64,000 nt of DNA from Anaerolineae bacterium (GCA_023382675.1 JAHDWN010000007.1:92072-156071), one strand, 5' to 3'; shown: positions 35,070-44,337, numbered from the stretch's first letter. The notes: generated by a model from the sequence alone, not told the origin. Program-made: numbers and translations.

Positions 35070-36535
35070 CGTGCGGCCTCCTCGAAATTGCCGCCGATCA
35101 GATGGCCGAGTACCTCGACGGTCGCCGTAGACGCATCCTCAATCAGATGGAACCGACCGGCAAAGAAGACAATAATCCGGTCGCTGTAGGTGACAATCTC
35201 GTCCAGATCAGGCGAATTAAAGATAATTGCGGTGCCATGCGCGCGCCGGTCGAGCAAAAGCTGCCAGACCCAGCGCGCTGAATCTACGTCGAGGCCGCGG
35301 GTCGGCTGTTCCAGAATCATGACGCGAGGCTGTTCCGGCAGGAGCGCCATGAGCCAGCGCTGCTGATTGCCACCGGAGAGCATCTCGATCCTGTCTTCCG
35401 CGCGACCACGCACGTTGTAGCGCTCGATCTGCCTGCGCGTAATATCGCGCACACCCGGCCAGTCGATCATCGTGCGTTCGCTGTCCATCAGCGCCATATG
35501 CTCGGTCAACGTCAGCCCGGCGACCAGGCCTTCTTCCAGGCGTCCGGCGGCGCTGAATGCCAATCCGGCGCGCATCCGCTCGCGATAGGAACGCCGGGTC
35601 AGATCGCGATCTTTGAGCACCACGTTCCCGCCAACTACGGGCGTCAGGCCGACACAGGCGCGCATGAGTGCTTCCTGGCCGCTGCCATCGAGGCCAGCCA
35701 GGCCGATTACCTCGCCCTCGCGCACATCAAGCGACAGAGTCTCGACACGAACACGCCGATCTTGAATCGTCAGGCTGTCGAGTTTCAAAACGATCTCACC
35801 AAGACTACCAGCACTGCGCTCCTGCGGCGCAATATCCTGCCCAAACATCAAGCGCACCAGTTCGGCCTTGGTCGCAGGCATCGCTCGCTCACCGACAAGA
35901 CAGCCTGCGCGCAGCACCACGACTTCGTCGCATAAGGCGATCACGTCTTCGAGTTTGTGTGATACCAGGAGCACGGTCATGCCCTGATCGCGCGCTAACG
36001 CTTGCAACGCATCGAAGAGAATTGTCTTTTGTTGTGCTGAAATGCCGGTCGTGGGTTCGTCGAGAATCAGGGTACGGACGCCCAGAGTCAGCAAGCGCAC
36101 GATTTCCAACTGTTGGCGCTGGCCGATACTGATTCGCGCCGCTGGCGTTTCCGGGTCGAGATGAAAGCCGAATTCATGAGAAATCTTGGCGAGGTCAGAC
36201 CGAGCAGCACGCCGAGTCATGGAAGCCGGCTGCCCATAAAGAAAGTTTTCCAGAACCGTGAAGGCAGGGACATCGAGCGGATCTTGCTGGAGCATTCCGA
36301 CGCCCGCAGCAATGGCGGCCTGAGGGCCATGGTAACCCGCTTTCTGGCCGTCAATCAGAATGCTGCCGCTGTCGGCGGGCTGATAGCCTGAGAGAATTTT
36401 CATTAAGGTCGATTTGCCCGCGCCGTTTTCGCCGAGCACGCCGATGATGCGTCCACCGTGCAGCTTGAGCGAGATGTCGTTGTTGGCGTGAACGCGGCCA
36501 AACCGCTTGTGGATGTGCTGTAATTCAATCTCCAT
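35066..36535 (-). CDS. ABC transporter ATP-binding protein, two ATPase domains (nucleoside/sugar type)
   Basis: 489 residues from the ATG at 36535 (MEIELQHIHKRFG). The first domain has Walker A GENGAGKSTLMK (about 36-47), signature ISIGQRQQLEIVRLL and Walker B LILDEPTTGI. The second domain has a degenerate Walker A (GLDGSGQEALMR), the signature SGGNQQRWLMALL and MILEQPTRGLD. This tandem layout is the RbsA/YufO/NupO type powering simple-sugar and nucleoside importers. It is preceded by the binding-protein gene and an intercistronic hairpin. Confidence 0.95.
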   Translation of the reverse strand: MEIELQHIHKRFGRVHANNDISLKLHGGRIIGVLGENGAGKSTLMKILSGYQPADSGSILIDGQKAGYHGPQAAIAAGVGMLQQDPLDVPAFTVLENFLYGQPASMTRRAARSDLAKISHEFGFHLDPETPAARISIGQRQQLEIVRLLTLGVRTLILDEPTTGISAQQKTILFDALQALARDQGMTVLLVSHKLEDVIALCDEVVVLRAGCLVGERAMPATKAELVRLMFGQDIAPQERSAGSLGEIVLKLDSLTIQDRRVRVETLSLDVREGEVIGLAGLDGSGQEALMRACVGLTPVVGGNVVLKDRDLTRRSYRERMRAGLAFSAAGRLEEGLVAGLTLTEHMALMDSERTMIDWPGVRDITRRQIERYNVRGRAEDRIEMLSGGNQQRWLMALLPEQPRVMILEQPTRGLDVDSARWVWQLLLDRRAHGTAIIFNSPDLDEIVTYSDRIIVFFAGRFHLIEDASTATVEVLGHLIGGNFEEAAR

Positions 36536-36593
36536 ATTTGCGACCCATCTGAGAAAAATGTAAGCAGAAACCGAGCTAACCCGGCCATATATG

Positions 36594-36621
36594 ATCAGGG
36601 GCGGATGCAGACCCGCCCCTG
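36594..36621 (-). other. Intercistronic hairpin between the binding-protein and ATPase genes
   Basis: TCAGGGGCGG (36594-36603) and CCGCCCCTGA (36612-36621) are exact 10-bp complements with an 8-base loop and no T-run after it on the minus strand. Such hairpins often stabilise the binding-protein mRNA or partly terminate, giving more binding protein than pump. Confidence 0.75.
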
Positions 36622-36643
36622 AAGCACACATGATCGAGGAGAG

Positions 36644-37867
36644 TTACTCGCTCGCGCCGACCATACCTTCGAGCAGTTGCGGTAAATACCAGATCGTCAG
36701 GGGGTTATCCTTCTCAATCGGCTTCACCACTTCGCCCTCAGCCGCAAGCACTGTCCCATCCTGGAGCGCCAGCGGGCCTTCCCAGAGAGCTATTGCAGTC
36801 GGGATACCATTCTCATCTGGATGATCTGCGGCAAAAGCTGCCAGGGACGCGATGAAGTCGTCAAGGTGCTGGGCGTTCTCTTCGCTGAGACCGTCACCGA
36901 CGACAAAACCGACGCCCGACGTATCCGGGTTGTTCAGGTCGGCCCAGTCGGGACCAAACCACGTCCATTCCTGGGTATAGGTGCCGTCCTTGACGCGTGA
37001 AACGATGTCCAGGTAACTGGGACCCCAGTTGAAGTACGGAGAGCCGAGGCAGATTTCCGGCGAGACATCGCAGCCCGCAGCGTAGTCATAAGCAACGCCA
37101 TGAACCGCTTCGCCACGGCCAGCACGCTGCCCGGCGACAGTCATGACTTCCGGCGTGTCGATGCCCGACATGGCGACGTCAGCGCCATTGTCGAAGAAGG
37201 TGTTGACCTCTGCGGTCGGATCGAGCGTAACACCGGGGATATTGAACCAGAAGCCAATCCAGGTCACGGTGAACGTGAGATCGGCCGGATCGCCGCCCTT
37301 GTAGTTTTCGTAGCAATAGCGCGCGCCCAGATAGGCCGACGCCGCCAGACGGCGGGTTTCACCATTGATGAGCGGGCCAAGATAACCGATGCTGCCGGTT
37401 TCGGTCGTCAGGCCAGCGGCACAACCGGCGATCAGCTTGCCCCACTCCATCTGCCCCATCGTATTGCCGACATTCGCAGGCGCTTCGCCAGTAAACGCAT
37501 TGTCGCCGGAAGAATTGATGAACACGACGTCTGGGAATGCTTCTGCGACCACATCCGTGTCTTCTTCAAAGGCATCCGACGATGTGATGATCAACTTGGC
37601 TCCCTGATCGACCATCTCGGTCGCGACCTGGAGCAGTGTCGTCTCAGGCGCATCAGCGGGATTCAAGCTCTCGAAAACCAGCATCCGCGCACCGGGCAGA
37701 TTGGCCTCAACGTACTGTCCAGCCTCATAATGTGCCTGGCTCCAGCCGCGATCATTCTGCGGCCCGACGAGCACCATTCCAAACACGAATTCGTCCTGCG
37801 CTACGGCGGGCAGTGCCATCGAGACAGCCAGCGCCACAACCAGAACCACAAAGAACAGTTTGCGCAT
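36644..37867 (-). CDS. BMP family ABC transporter substrate-binding protein
   Basis: 407 residues with a signal peptide (MRKLFFVVLVVALAVSMALPAVAQ) but no lipobox cysteine, so it is not a classical lipoprotein. The mature protein has BMP/PnrA-family features: GMVLVGPQNDRGWSQAHYEAG, MGQMEWGKLIAG and GYLGPLINGETRRLA. Known family members bind nucleosides, purines or autoinducer-like sugars. Its gene opens the importer operon, with GAGAGG before the ATG. Together with the secreted nucleotidase and the deaminase at 4 kb, nucleoside salvage is plausible. Confidence 0.92.
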   Translation of the reverse strand: MRKLFFVVLVVALAVSMALPAVAQDEFVFGMVLVGPQNDRGWSQAHYEAGQYVEANLPGARMLVFESLNPADAPETTLLQVATEMVDQGAKLIITSSDAFEEDTDVVAEAFPDVVFINSSGDNAFTGEAPANVGNTMGQMEWGKLIAGCAAGLTTETGSIGYLGPLINGETRRLAASAYLGARYCYENYKGGDPADLTFTVTWIGFWFNIPGVTLDPTAEVNTFFDNGADVAMSGIDTPEVMTVAGQRAGRGEAVHGVAYDYAAGCDVSPEICLGSPYFNWGPSYLDIVSRVKDGTYTQEWTWFGPDWADLNNPDTSGVGFVVGDGLSEENAQHLDDFIASLAAFAADHPDENGIPTAIALWEGPLALQDGTVLAAEGEVVKPIEKDNPLTIWYLPQLLEGMVGASE

Positions 37868-38045
37868 TGCACACCTCTCAACCTATCTAGCGCAAGTAAG
37901 ACGGGTGGAGTTTATCCAATCCTCAGTCGATATGCACGCAAACAAGCAACCGAATCTAGGATGGAGAAAGCTAGTCAGAATGTTTAATTGAGACGTGACT
38001 TCACGCGCACGCCACAATTTTTCGTGTTATCCTGTGAAGGGTGTA

Positions 38046-38051
38046 TATAAT
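38046..38051 (+). promoter_or_regulatory. TATAAT -10 upstream of the acidic WL/TPR gene
   Basis: A perfect TATAAT (38046-38051), about 75 bases before the ATG at 38126. The -35 position holds no TTGACA-like box and no TGn precedes it. The remaining intergenic DNA (37868-38125) shows nothing else I can name. Confidence 0.4.
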
Positions 38052-38125
38052 GCAAACATATGGACTTTGTACTCTCATTTTGCAACCAGAGTGTAGTGCA
38101 ATGAGTGGAAGGTGGTGAACCACCA

Positions 38126-41100
38126 ATGGCAGATGTCAGTCTTCGCGAGTACCTGGCAAAGCTCGCCGGTTGGATGCATGATGGATCTGCCGATCAGGTC
38201 ATCTGGCACGCGCGGCATATCCTGCAATATTATCCCAAGAACGTGGATGCCTATCGATACATCGGGCAGGCCCTCGCTTCTTTGGGGCGTCTTGAAGAAG
38301 CCAGCGCTGTATTACGCCGCGCTTTAAGCGTGATCCCGGACGATGGGAAGACGCACGCGATCCTCAGCAGCATTTATGAGCGTCTTGATCGCTCGAACGA
38401 AGCTATCTGGCATATGGAACGCGCCTACGAGCAGGACACCAACGCTACAGATGTCATCGACAATCTTCAGCGGTTGTATCGCGAATTCCGGAATGTCAGC
38501 CATCCGCGCTTGCATCTGACGACAGCCGCAGCAGCACGCCAGAGCATGCGCAGCGGTGCCTATGATCGCGCTGTCGATTCGCTGCGTGGCGCGTTGAATC
38601 GCGCTCCACAACGCGCAGATTTGCAGATTCTTCTGGCTCAAGCATTGTGGCAGCGCGGTGATTTCATCGATGCCGCTGAAGTCGCCATGGATGTCTTGAA
38701 CACCTACCCGGACTGCCTGGTGGCAAACCAACTTCTGGCCGAATTGTGGCTGCGCGAGGAGCGCCCCTCCGACGCCCAGCGGTATCTCAATCGTCTGGAA
38801 AGCATCGATCCCTATCTGGCTCTGTCACTCATCCAACCGGGCAAAGCCGATCCCAATCTCTTCCACCTGCCTGAACTCGATTTTGACAAAAGCACACAGT
38901 CGGCGATGGTCGGTGGCAAACTCGACTGGCTGGAAGGAATCGAGGCTGGCGATGTTCCCAGCGAGGCAGTGGCCAACGAATATGCCGCTACGATAGAAGA
39001 TTGGCTGGAACCAGAGTCTGAAGCAGCACCGCCGGTTACTCCCCTGCTGGAAGTATCGAGTATTGATGAAGCAGATAACTGGCTTTCGGAACTCGACAAC
39101 ATCGAACAGAACTATAAGGTCACTACCGACGAATTCCAGACCACAACGTCGCCGCTTTCCGATGACAACGATCTTCCACAGCCGGACATGGAAACACTGG
39201 CCGGTGAACAAGAGGACGCCGACCTGAGCATCGAGTGGATGGGGGATAGCCTCGGTGAACCAATCAGCGGCAGCGAGGATGATCCTTTTAGCTGGCTGCT
39301 GACCTCAGAGAACGAGCTTGATGAGGGTGCGCCAGCCACGATTGACACCGAAGATCCGCTTGCATGGATGCGCCAAGCCGATATGAAGCTTCCCGATACG
39401 ACGGAACTCACGCCTGAAATGCTCCAGGAAGCCGCCGAAGAGGATGATGACTCAATGGGCTGGCTGAGCGAGTACAGTACCGACATGATCAGCAATTGGC
39501 AAGATACGGCTGCTGAAAACCCACCTGTGGCGACAAACCAGCCCATCGAGCCTGCACCGGACGCACTCACGTTCGAAGAGGACGAGGAATTCCTTTTTGG
39601 CGAGCTTCCTTTTGCGCAAACTGACGCAGACTACGCGGCAGAATTGATCGAAGAAGCACAACCTGACGCCGCACCGCCCGATGACATGGTGCCGGCAAAC
39701 ACCCCAATCGAGACTGTTGAAGATGATTGGTCGCTAAATGAAACCCTACTCGAAGAAACATTCGGCCTCGAAGCACTGACGGATGATGCCACAGGTTGGC
39801 GACCCGAACTTGCATCTACGTCCGCTCCCCCGGAATGGACTCCTGAAGGCGAACCCGCTGAAGGGTTCGCTGAAACATTACAGGGCACAGAGCGAGGAAA
39901 CACTATGTCTGACGCAGCAACTCCAGACTTTGACTGGCTGGATGACGACTCTGAATCCTCCGGGGAAGCCACGCCTACCGGCGCAACAGGAATGCTCGAT
40001 TGGCTTTCCCGAAGTGAGGCGGCGAGTTCCGAAGACGTGGAAGCTATGGCCGATACCAGCGATGTCGATGCCTTCCAGCCAGAGGATGGTTCGACCGGCA
40101 TGACAGACATGCTGGACTGGATGGAGGGTGCTGAAGCGGAACCAGATGAATCGCCCGACGTGGAGACACCTGAAGATATGTCTACCGGTTCAACAGGCAT
40201 GTTGAACTGGCTATCGCAGAACCGTCCACTGCCGGCAACCATGCCGCTGCAACCTCAGGACATTGCGGAACAAGCGCAGGCTTCTTCTGCGGATGATGCA
40301 GAAGAATGGCTCGCCGATCTGAGTGACAACGTACCAGACGCTGCAGAAGAAATCGCAGCCGAGGGCGCAAGCATGTTGGATTGGCTGGGCACTGATGCGA
40401 TCCCTGCCGCCGAAAGCAGTGAACCCGTCCCCGCGGCGGGCGAACTTGAAAACGCTGATGCGTGGCTGGCTGACCTGATGGGACATGATGAGGCCGCGTC
40501 TGAGGACGAAGCTGACCGATCAATCGAGTGGTCGCCAGAAGCACAAGTGCAGGAAGATGCCGCTGTAGCTGACGATCTGAGCTGGCTTACCAGCGAGGCG
40601 CAGCCGGAGGCAGAACCAACGCTCGACGATCTGACGATGATCGAAGGTATCGAACCTGAAACCGCCGAGACGTTGCAGATGTTCGGCATTACGACCTTCC
40701 AAGCACTGGCTGCCGCGAATGAAGACGAGCTGCTTGCCGCGCTCCAGGCTGGAGGATTGAACATATCGAGCGTTACAAACTGGTTAACACAAGCGCATTT
40801 CCTGGCTGCGGGCGATATTCAGGGGTTCTACAGTTTCCAGGATTCCCTGTCTGTAGGTATTGAGGAACCGGTGGGCGATGCGACCGGCATTCCTGCGCTC
40901 TCCCCGTCAGACATGCCGGAGATAGACTGGATGGGCGAAGACGCAGCGCTTGAGACCGGCGAAGAAGTGGCTGAAGAGCCTTTCTGGCTTGATGCTGCGA
41001 TGTCACTGGAAGATGACGAGAAGGCTGAGCAAGTCCCTCAACCGGAAGAAGTCCCCTGGCCCAGTGAAGATATACCCGTTGAAACTGGCGAAGAAATCCC

Positions 41101-42265
41101 CGATGCACCTTCATGGCTTGACACGACGATGTCGCTGGAAGATGACGAGAATGCCGAACTAGCTCCTGAACCCGAAGATGTCCCCTGGCCGAGTGAGGAC
41201 ATACCGGCTGAGACCGGCGAAGAAGTGGCTGAAGAGCCTTCATGGCTTGATGCTGCGATGTCGCTGGAAAATGATGAGAACCCCGAACAGGTTCCTGAAC
41301 CGGAAGCAGAAATCGATTGGTTTGGTGCTGATGACCTTGATGAAGAAGCTGAGGAAGTCTCCAGCGAACCCGATTGGCTGACTGCCAACGCAGCATTTGA
41401 AGAGGCGATGGATGTAGGTGAAACAGAGGAACCGTTCACGTCCATGGAAGAACCGTTGCCCGCCAGCGAAACGTGGGCGACCGCCGAAGAAGACGTATCA
41501 GCTTTTGCCGAGGGCATAGGGGAAGCCCAGGCAGAAGCGCAAGAATCGATTGAGGCGATGCTGCTGGAAGAAGGCGAAGAAGAGAGTGTTCCAGCCTGGA
41601 TGACGGAAGAGCAGACGCCGGAGCCACTGGGCGATATTGAATTCGATCCTCTGGCGGCGTTGGATGCAGCCGACGATGTTCAGGCATTCGAATCACCGAC
41701 CGAAGACGCTGAGCCATCTGCCGAAGGATGGAATACCGAAGAACCGGCGGTGATGGGTGACGGGCTGCCGATTGATGACGAAGAGCCGGTCACGGTCTCC
41801 GATTCTGACCTCTGGGGTGTTACGGACGAAGAAGTGGCCGCGATGCGTGATAGCGAGATGTTTGCCGAAGCGGAAGTCACGCCGGACGACTATTCCACAG
41901 CATTCGAGGATGCCCCAGAAGCGGCGGAAATTGCGCCCGCCCCCAACGCGCCGGACTGGTTGAACGCGATGGTGCCCGGGTTGGATATAGACTACGAAGC
42001 ATCCGAAGATGAACCCTTGGAGACTGCGTTTGAGACACCTAGCCATGATGACGGTGAACTCGAACCCGCCATGCCCGAGGATTTTGGTTGGGTGACGGAA
42101 ATTGTCGATGAAGAAATGCGCCCGCAGCCGGTGCTGGAAGGCACAACCGCGCGCGCACCGCGCTTCGTATTCTCGCGTCCGCCGGTGTGGCTCCGTCGGT
42201 TGCTCGAACGTGGGTCGGAACAACCGTCAGGAGAAGATGATGATTTACCGGCTTGGTTGCGCTGA
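38126..42265 (+). CDS. Large acidic protein: N-terminal TPRs, many Trp-Leu motifs, tandem repeats, HhH-like insert
   Basis: About 1379 residues from the ATG at 38126 (GTG at 38105 possible). Residues about 1-225 are TPR-like helices (ARHILQYYPKNVDAYRYIGQA, AVLRRALSVIPDDGKTHAIL ...). The rest is a very acidic, Ala/Glu/Asp/Pro-rich, probably disordered chain with over thirty tryptophans in short motifs of the type hydrophobic-x-W-[LM] (LDWLSR, PDWLTA, PSWLDA, PAWMTE, DAWLAD). A folded insert at about 830-895 (DLTMIEGIEPETAETLQMFG, then DELLAALQAGG) looks like a helix-hairpin-helix. Three tandem 43-residue repeats lie at 40952-41338. The C-terminus is short and basic (RPPVWLRRLLERG). No signal peptide. 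Unassigned; looks like a scaffold with repeated docking motifs. Confidence 0.85.
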   Translation: MADVSLREYLAKLAGWMHDGSADQVIWHARHILQYYPKNVDAYRYIGQALASLGRLEEASAVLRRALSVIPDDGKTHAILSSIYERLDRSNEAIWHMERAYEQDTNATDVIDNLQRLYREFRNVSHPRLHLTTAAAARQSMRSGAYDRAVDSLRGALNRAPQRADLQILLAQALWQRGDFIDAAEVAMDVLNTYPDCLVANQLLAELWLREERPSDAQRYLNRLESIDPYLALSLIQPGKADPNLFHLPELDFDKSTQSAMVGGKLDWLEGIEAGDVPSEAVANEYAATIEDWLEPESEAAPPVTPLLEVSSIDEADNWLSELDNIEQNYKVTTDEFQTTTSPLSDDNDLPQPDMETLAGEQEDADLSIEWMGDSLGEPISGSEDDPFSWLLTSENELDEGAPATIDTEDPLAWMRQADMKLPDTTELTPEMLQEAAEEDDDSMGWLSEYSTDMISNWQDTAAENPPVATNQPIEPAPDALTFEEDEEFLFGELPFAQTDADYAAELIEEAQPDAAPPDDMVPANTPIETVEDDWSLNETLLEETFGLEALTDDATGWRPELASTSAPPEWTPEGEPAEGFAETLQGTERGNTMSDAATPDFDWLDDDSESSGEATPTGATGMLDWLSRSEAASSEDVEAMADTSDVDAFQPEDGSTGMTDMLDWMEGAEAEPDESPDVETPEDMSTGSTGMLNWLSQNRPLPATMPLQPQDIAEQAQASSADDAEEWLADLSDNVPDAAEEIAAEGASMLDWLGTDAIPAAESSEPVPAAGELENADAWLADLMGHDEAASEDEADRSIEWSPEAQVQEDAAVADDLSWLTSEAQPEAEPTLDDLTMIEGIEPETAETLQMFGITTFQALAAANEDELLAALQAGGLNISSVTNWLTQAHFLAAGDIQGFYSFQDSLSVGIEEPVGDATGIPALSPSDMPEIDWMGEDAALETGEEVAEEPFWLDAAMSLEDDEKAEQVPQPEEVPWPSEDIPVETGEEIPDAPSWLDTTMSLEDDENAELAPEPEDVPWPSEDIPAETGEEVAEEPSWLDAAMSLENDENPEQVPEPEAEIDWFGADDLDEEAEEVSSEPDWLTANAAFEEAMDVGETEEPFTSMEEPLPASETWATAEEDVSAFAEGIGEAQAEAQESIEAMLLEEGEEESVPAWMTEEQTPEPLGDIEFDPLAALDAADDVQAFESPTEDAEPSAEGWNTEEPAVMGDGLPIDDEEPVTVSDSDLWGVTDEEVAAMRDSEMFAEAEVTPDDYSTAFEDAPEAAEIAPAPNAPDWLNAMVPGLDIDYEASEDEPLETAFETPSHDDGELEPAMPEDFGWVTEIVDEEMRPQPVLEGTTARAPRFVFSRPPVWLRRLLERGSEQPSGEDDDLPAWLR
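40952..41338 (+). repeat. Three tandem 129-bp (43-codon) repeats inside the acidic WL/TPR gene
   Basis: Units start at 40952, 41081 and 41210, exactly 129 bases apart. Each encodes ETGEE(V/I)..(E/D)(E/A)P(F/S)WLD..MSLE(D/N)D(E). The DNA is strongly conserved between units 1 and 3; unit 3 diverges near its end. In-frame spacing preserves the protein pattern. Confidence 0.9.
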
Positions 42266-42284
42266 ATTGCGATGAGGGAAAGCG

Positions 42285-44267
42285 ATGTCATCGGATAACA
42301 CGCCAAATTTCGACAATATGACGCCTGAGGAAATCATGGCGTGGATGGAGTCACTGGCAAAACGTCAGGGGGCAGATGAGGGTTTCACGACGGCTGCTGA
42401 CGTTGACGTACCGGAGATCGATCCGAATTCGGTTGTTATCGACGAACCCGGCTATATTCCATACGGACAAGAAGAACAGTACGCGCGGTCGGCGGCCAAA
42501 CCAGCTGCCGCTGCGCCACCTCCACCACCACAGCCACAGCCCGCGCCGGTTCCGCTACCGCTGGATGAAGCACCCGCCGCGCCCCCGCCAGCCGAACCGG
42601 TGGCCGAGCCACCAGCGGCAAAGCTGGAAAGCTCCATGGGCGAGAGCGCACTTGCCTGGTTGGAAAGCCTGGCCGCCGACCAGAGCGCGTCGGATTTCAA
42701 TCTTGATCTGGCATCGCTTGAACCTGAGACTGCCCCCGTATCTGAAGCCAAAGACATCGATCCGATGACGTGGCTTCAGGGCATCGCATCCGAACCTGAA
42801 CTCCCCGAAACCAAACATCCTGAATTCAAAAGCGCTGATGAGCCGCTCGGCGGCATCGATCCGATGGAATGGCTTGAGTCGCTTGCCCGCCGCCAGGGCG
42901 TGCCCAGTGAAGACTTGACCACTGCTGCGAGTCTGGACGTGCCGATCCCGGATGAAGCGGATGTTAACATGTCTCCCGCCGATGCAGATCAACCGGAACC
43001 GGCGCGTGAGAACCCTGCCGCATGGTTAGACTCGCTGGCGGTTGCCGGTGGTTTCGAAGACGAAGCGGTGCGTGCAGAACCTTCCGTGCGCGCGCGGACC
43101 GAGGACGAAATGTCCATCGAAGCCATCGAACAGGCTATCCGTGAAGGCGTCGTCACGCCGGAACAGATCCGGTTCTATCAGGAATACCAGATGGAACGCG
43201 CCGCACAGCGGGACGATGTCGAAGACTATGATGTCGATGTGGACATTCCGGCCGAAGCAGCGGAAATGCCTGATTGGCTTGCCGAGATGAAAGCCGAAGC
43301 GGAAGCAGAGACACAGGAAGAAACTGCCCCGGCCGAACGTCCCCCACTGGAAGCGCTCTTTGAGGCGCCCGCTTCCCCGGCGTCGGCGGTCGCGTTCCCG
43401 GACTGGCTGTCCGAAGACGAGGGGGAGAGTGAAACGGTCAAGAGTATCTTTGCCGATGAAGACGCCAGCGATATCAAGGTAGATTATACCGATCCCTGGG
43501 TCGAGGCCTTCGACGAAGAATACGAACGGGGTGGCAAAGATATTGAAGCGGTACCGGACTGGTATCTCAAGAACACCTCTGATCCGGAGCGAATGGCGAT
43601 TGTTGACGAAGTCATCAGCAGTGCGACTGTCCCATCCGTAGAGACGCCAGTGGAAAACCCGCCTCTGCCAGAGCCGGTGGCTGCGCCGATCCAGGTCGTC
43701 GTACCTGTACAACTGGCACACGCCGAGCTTCCCAACGAGGCGAATCTGCCCGCAGGCGAAAGACAGGCACTACCAGCGTGGATTTCGATTTCGTCTACAC
43801 AGACTGCTGCTGCCGTCAGTGTTGCGCCGCCTACTGCAGAAGCCGCTCCAACCGCAGTACCGCCGAGTGGTACACCCGATTGGCTGCAAGAAATCGAGGA
43901 ACCACCGGGAGAGGAAGTGCCGGATTGGCTATCAGAAATCGCGCCAGTCGAGGACGTGCCATCCGCACCAGCCCCGGCAGCCGTGACGGTGTCGCCGCCT
44001 CCCGCAGCACCACCCGTCGTCAGCGGCACGCTCGATCAGGCACGCACACGCTATCGGGACGGCGATATGGAAGGCAGCCTTGCTATCTATGAAGGCCTGG
44101 TGCGCACGAGCCAGGTACTGGCCGATGTTGCCAATGACCTGGCCAACATGGCGAAAGAGCAGAAGAACAATCCTGTCGTTTACCGCGTCCTGGGCGACAG
44201 CCTGATGCGCCAGGGCCGGTTGCAGGAAGCCTTGAACACCTATCGTGAGGCGCTCAACTGGCTGTAG
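42285..44267 (+). CDS. Second acidic Trp-Leu motif protein, with C-terminal TPR
   Basis: 660 residues, 19 bases downstream of the previous gene and of the same kind. It starts MSSDNTPNFDNMTPEEIMAWMESLAKRQG; closely similar blocks recur at about 190-225 (DPMEWLESLARRQGV, then TTAASLDVPIP), showing an internal duplication. Between are Pro/Ala-rich linkers and further motifs (ALAWLESLAADQ, MTWLQGIASE, PDWLAEM, FPDWLSED, TPDWLQEIEEPPGEEVPDWL). The C-terminal about 75 residues form TPR helices (DQARTRYRDGDMEGSLAIYEG, LMRQGRLQEALNTYREAL). So TPRs are N-terminal in the first protein and C-terminal in the second. Function unknown. Confidence 0.85.
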   Translation: MSSDNTPNFDNMTPEEIMAWMESLAKRQGADEGFTTAADVDVPEIDPNSVVIDEPGYIPYGQEEQYARSAAKPAAAAPPPPPQPQPAPVPLPLDEAPAAPPPAEPVAEPPAAKLESSMGESALAWLESLAADQSASDFNLDLASLEPETAPVSEAKDIDPMTWLQGIASEPELPETKHPEFKSADEPLGGIDPMEWLESLARRQGVPSEDLTTAASLDVPIPDEADVNMSPADADQPEPARENPAAWLDSLAVAGGFEDEAVRAEPSVRARTEDEMSIEAIEQAIREGVVTPEQIRFYQEYQMERAAQRDDVEDYDVDVDIPAEAAEMPDWLAEMKAEAEAETQEETAPAERPPLEALFEAPASPASAVAFPDWLSEDEGESETVKSIFADEDASDIKVDYTDPWVEAFDEEYERGGKDIEAVPDWYLKNTSDPERMAIVDEVISSATVPSVETPVENPPLPEPVAAPIQVVVPVQLAHAELPNEANLPAGERQALPAWISISSTQTAAAVSVAPPTAEAAPTAVPPSGTPDWLQEIEEPPGEEVPDWLSEIAPVEDVPSAPAPAAVTVSPPPAAPPVVSGTLDQARTRYRDGDMEGSLAIYEGLVRTSQVLADVANDLANMAKEQKNNPVVYRVLGDSLMRQGRLQEALNTYREALNWL

Positions 44268-44282
44268 GAACAATCGATAGGC

Positions 44283-44337
44283 TATAATGGTCATTCGTGA
44301 GCGTGGTGCCGGGTTGAACCGGCGTCCAGCGCTCACG
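44283..44337 (+). promoter_or_regulatory. TATAAT box and large 5' stem-loop upstream of ndk
   Basis: TATAAT (44283-44288) would start RNA near 44295, where a two-tier hairpin begins: GTGAGCG (44297-44303) pairs with CGCTCAC (44330-44336), and GCCGG (44308-44312) with CCGGC (44319-44323). The ndk GTG is at 44369 behind AAGGAG. It may be a leader element or a terminator of the acidic operon; the T-run after it is poor. Confidence 0.5.

Noticed and set aside
40952-41338. CRISPR-like or satellite array
   Set aside because: Repeats are in frame, 129 bp, contiguous and coding, with no spacers; they are protein repeats.
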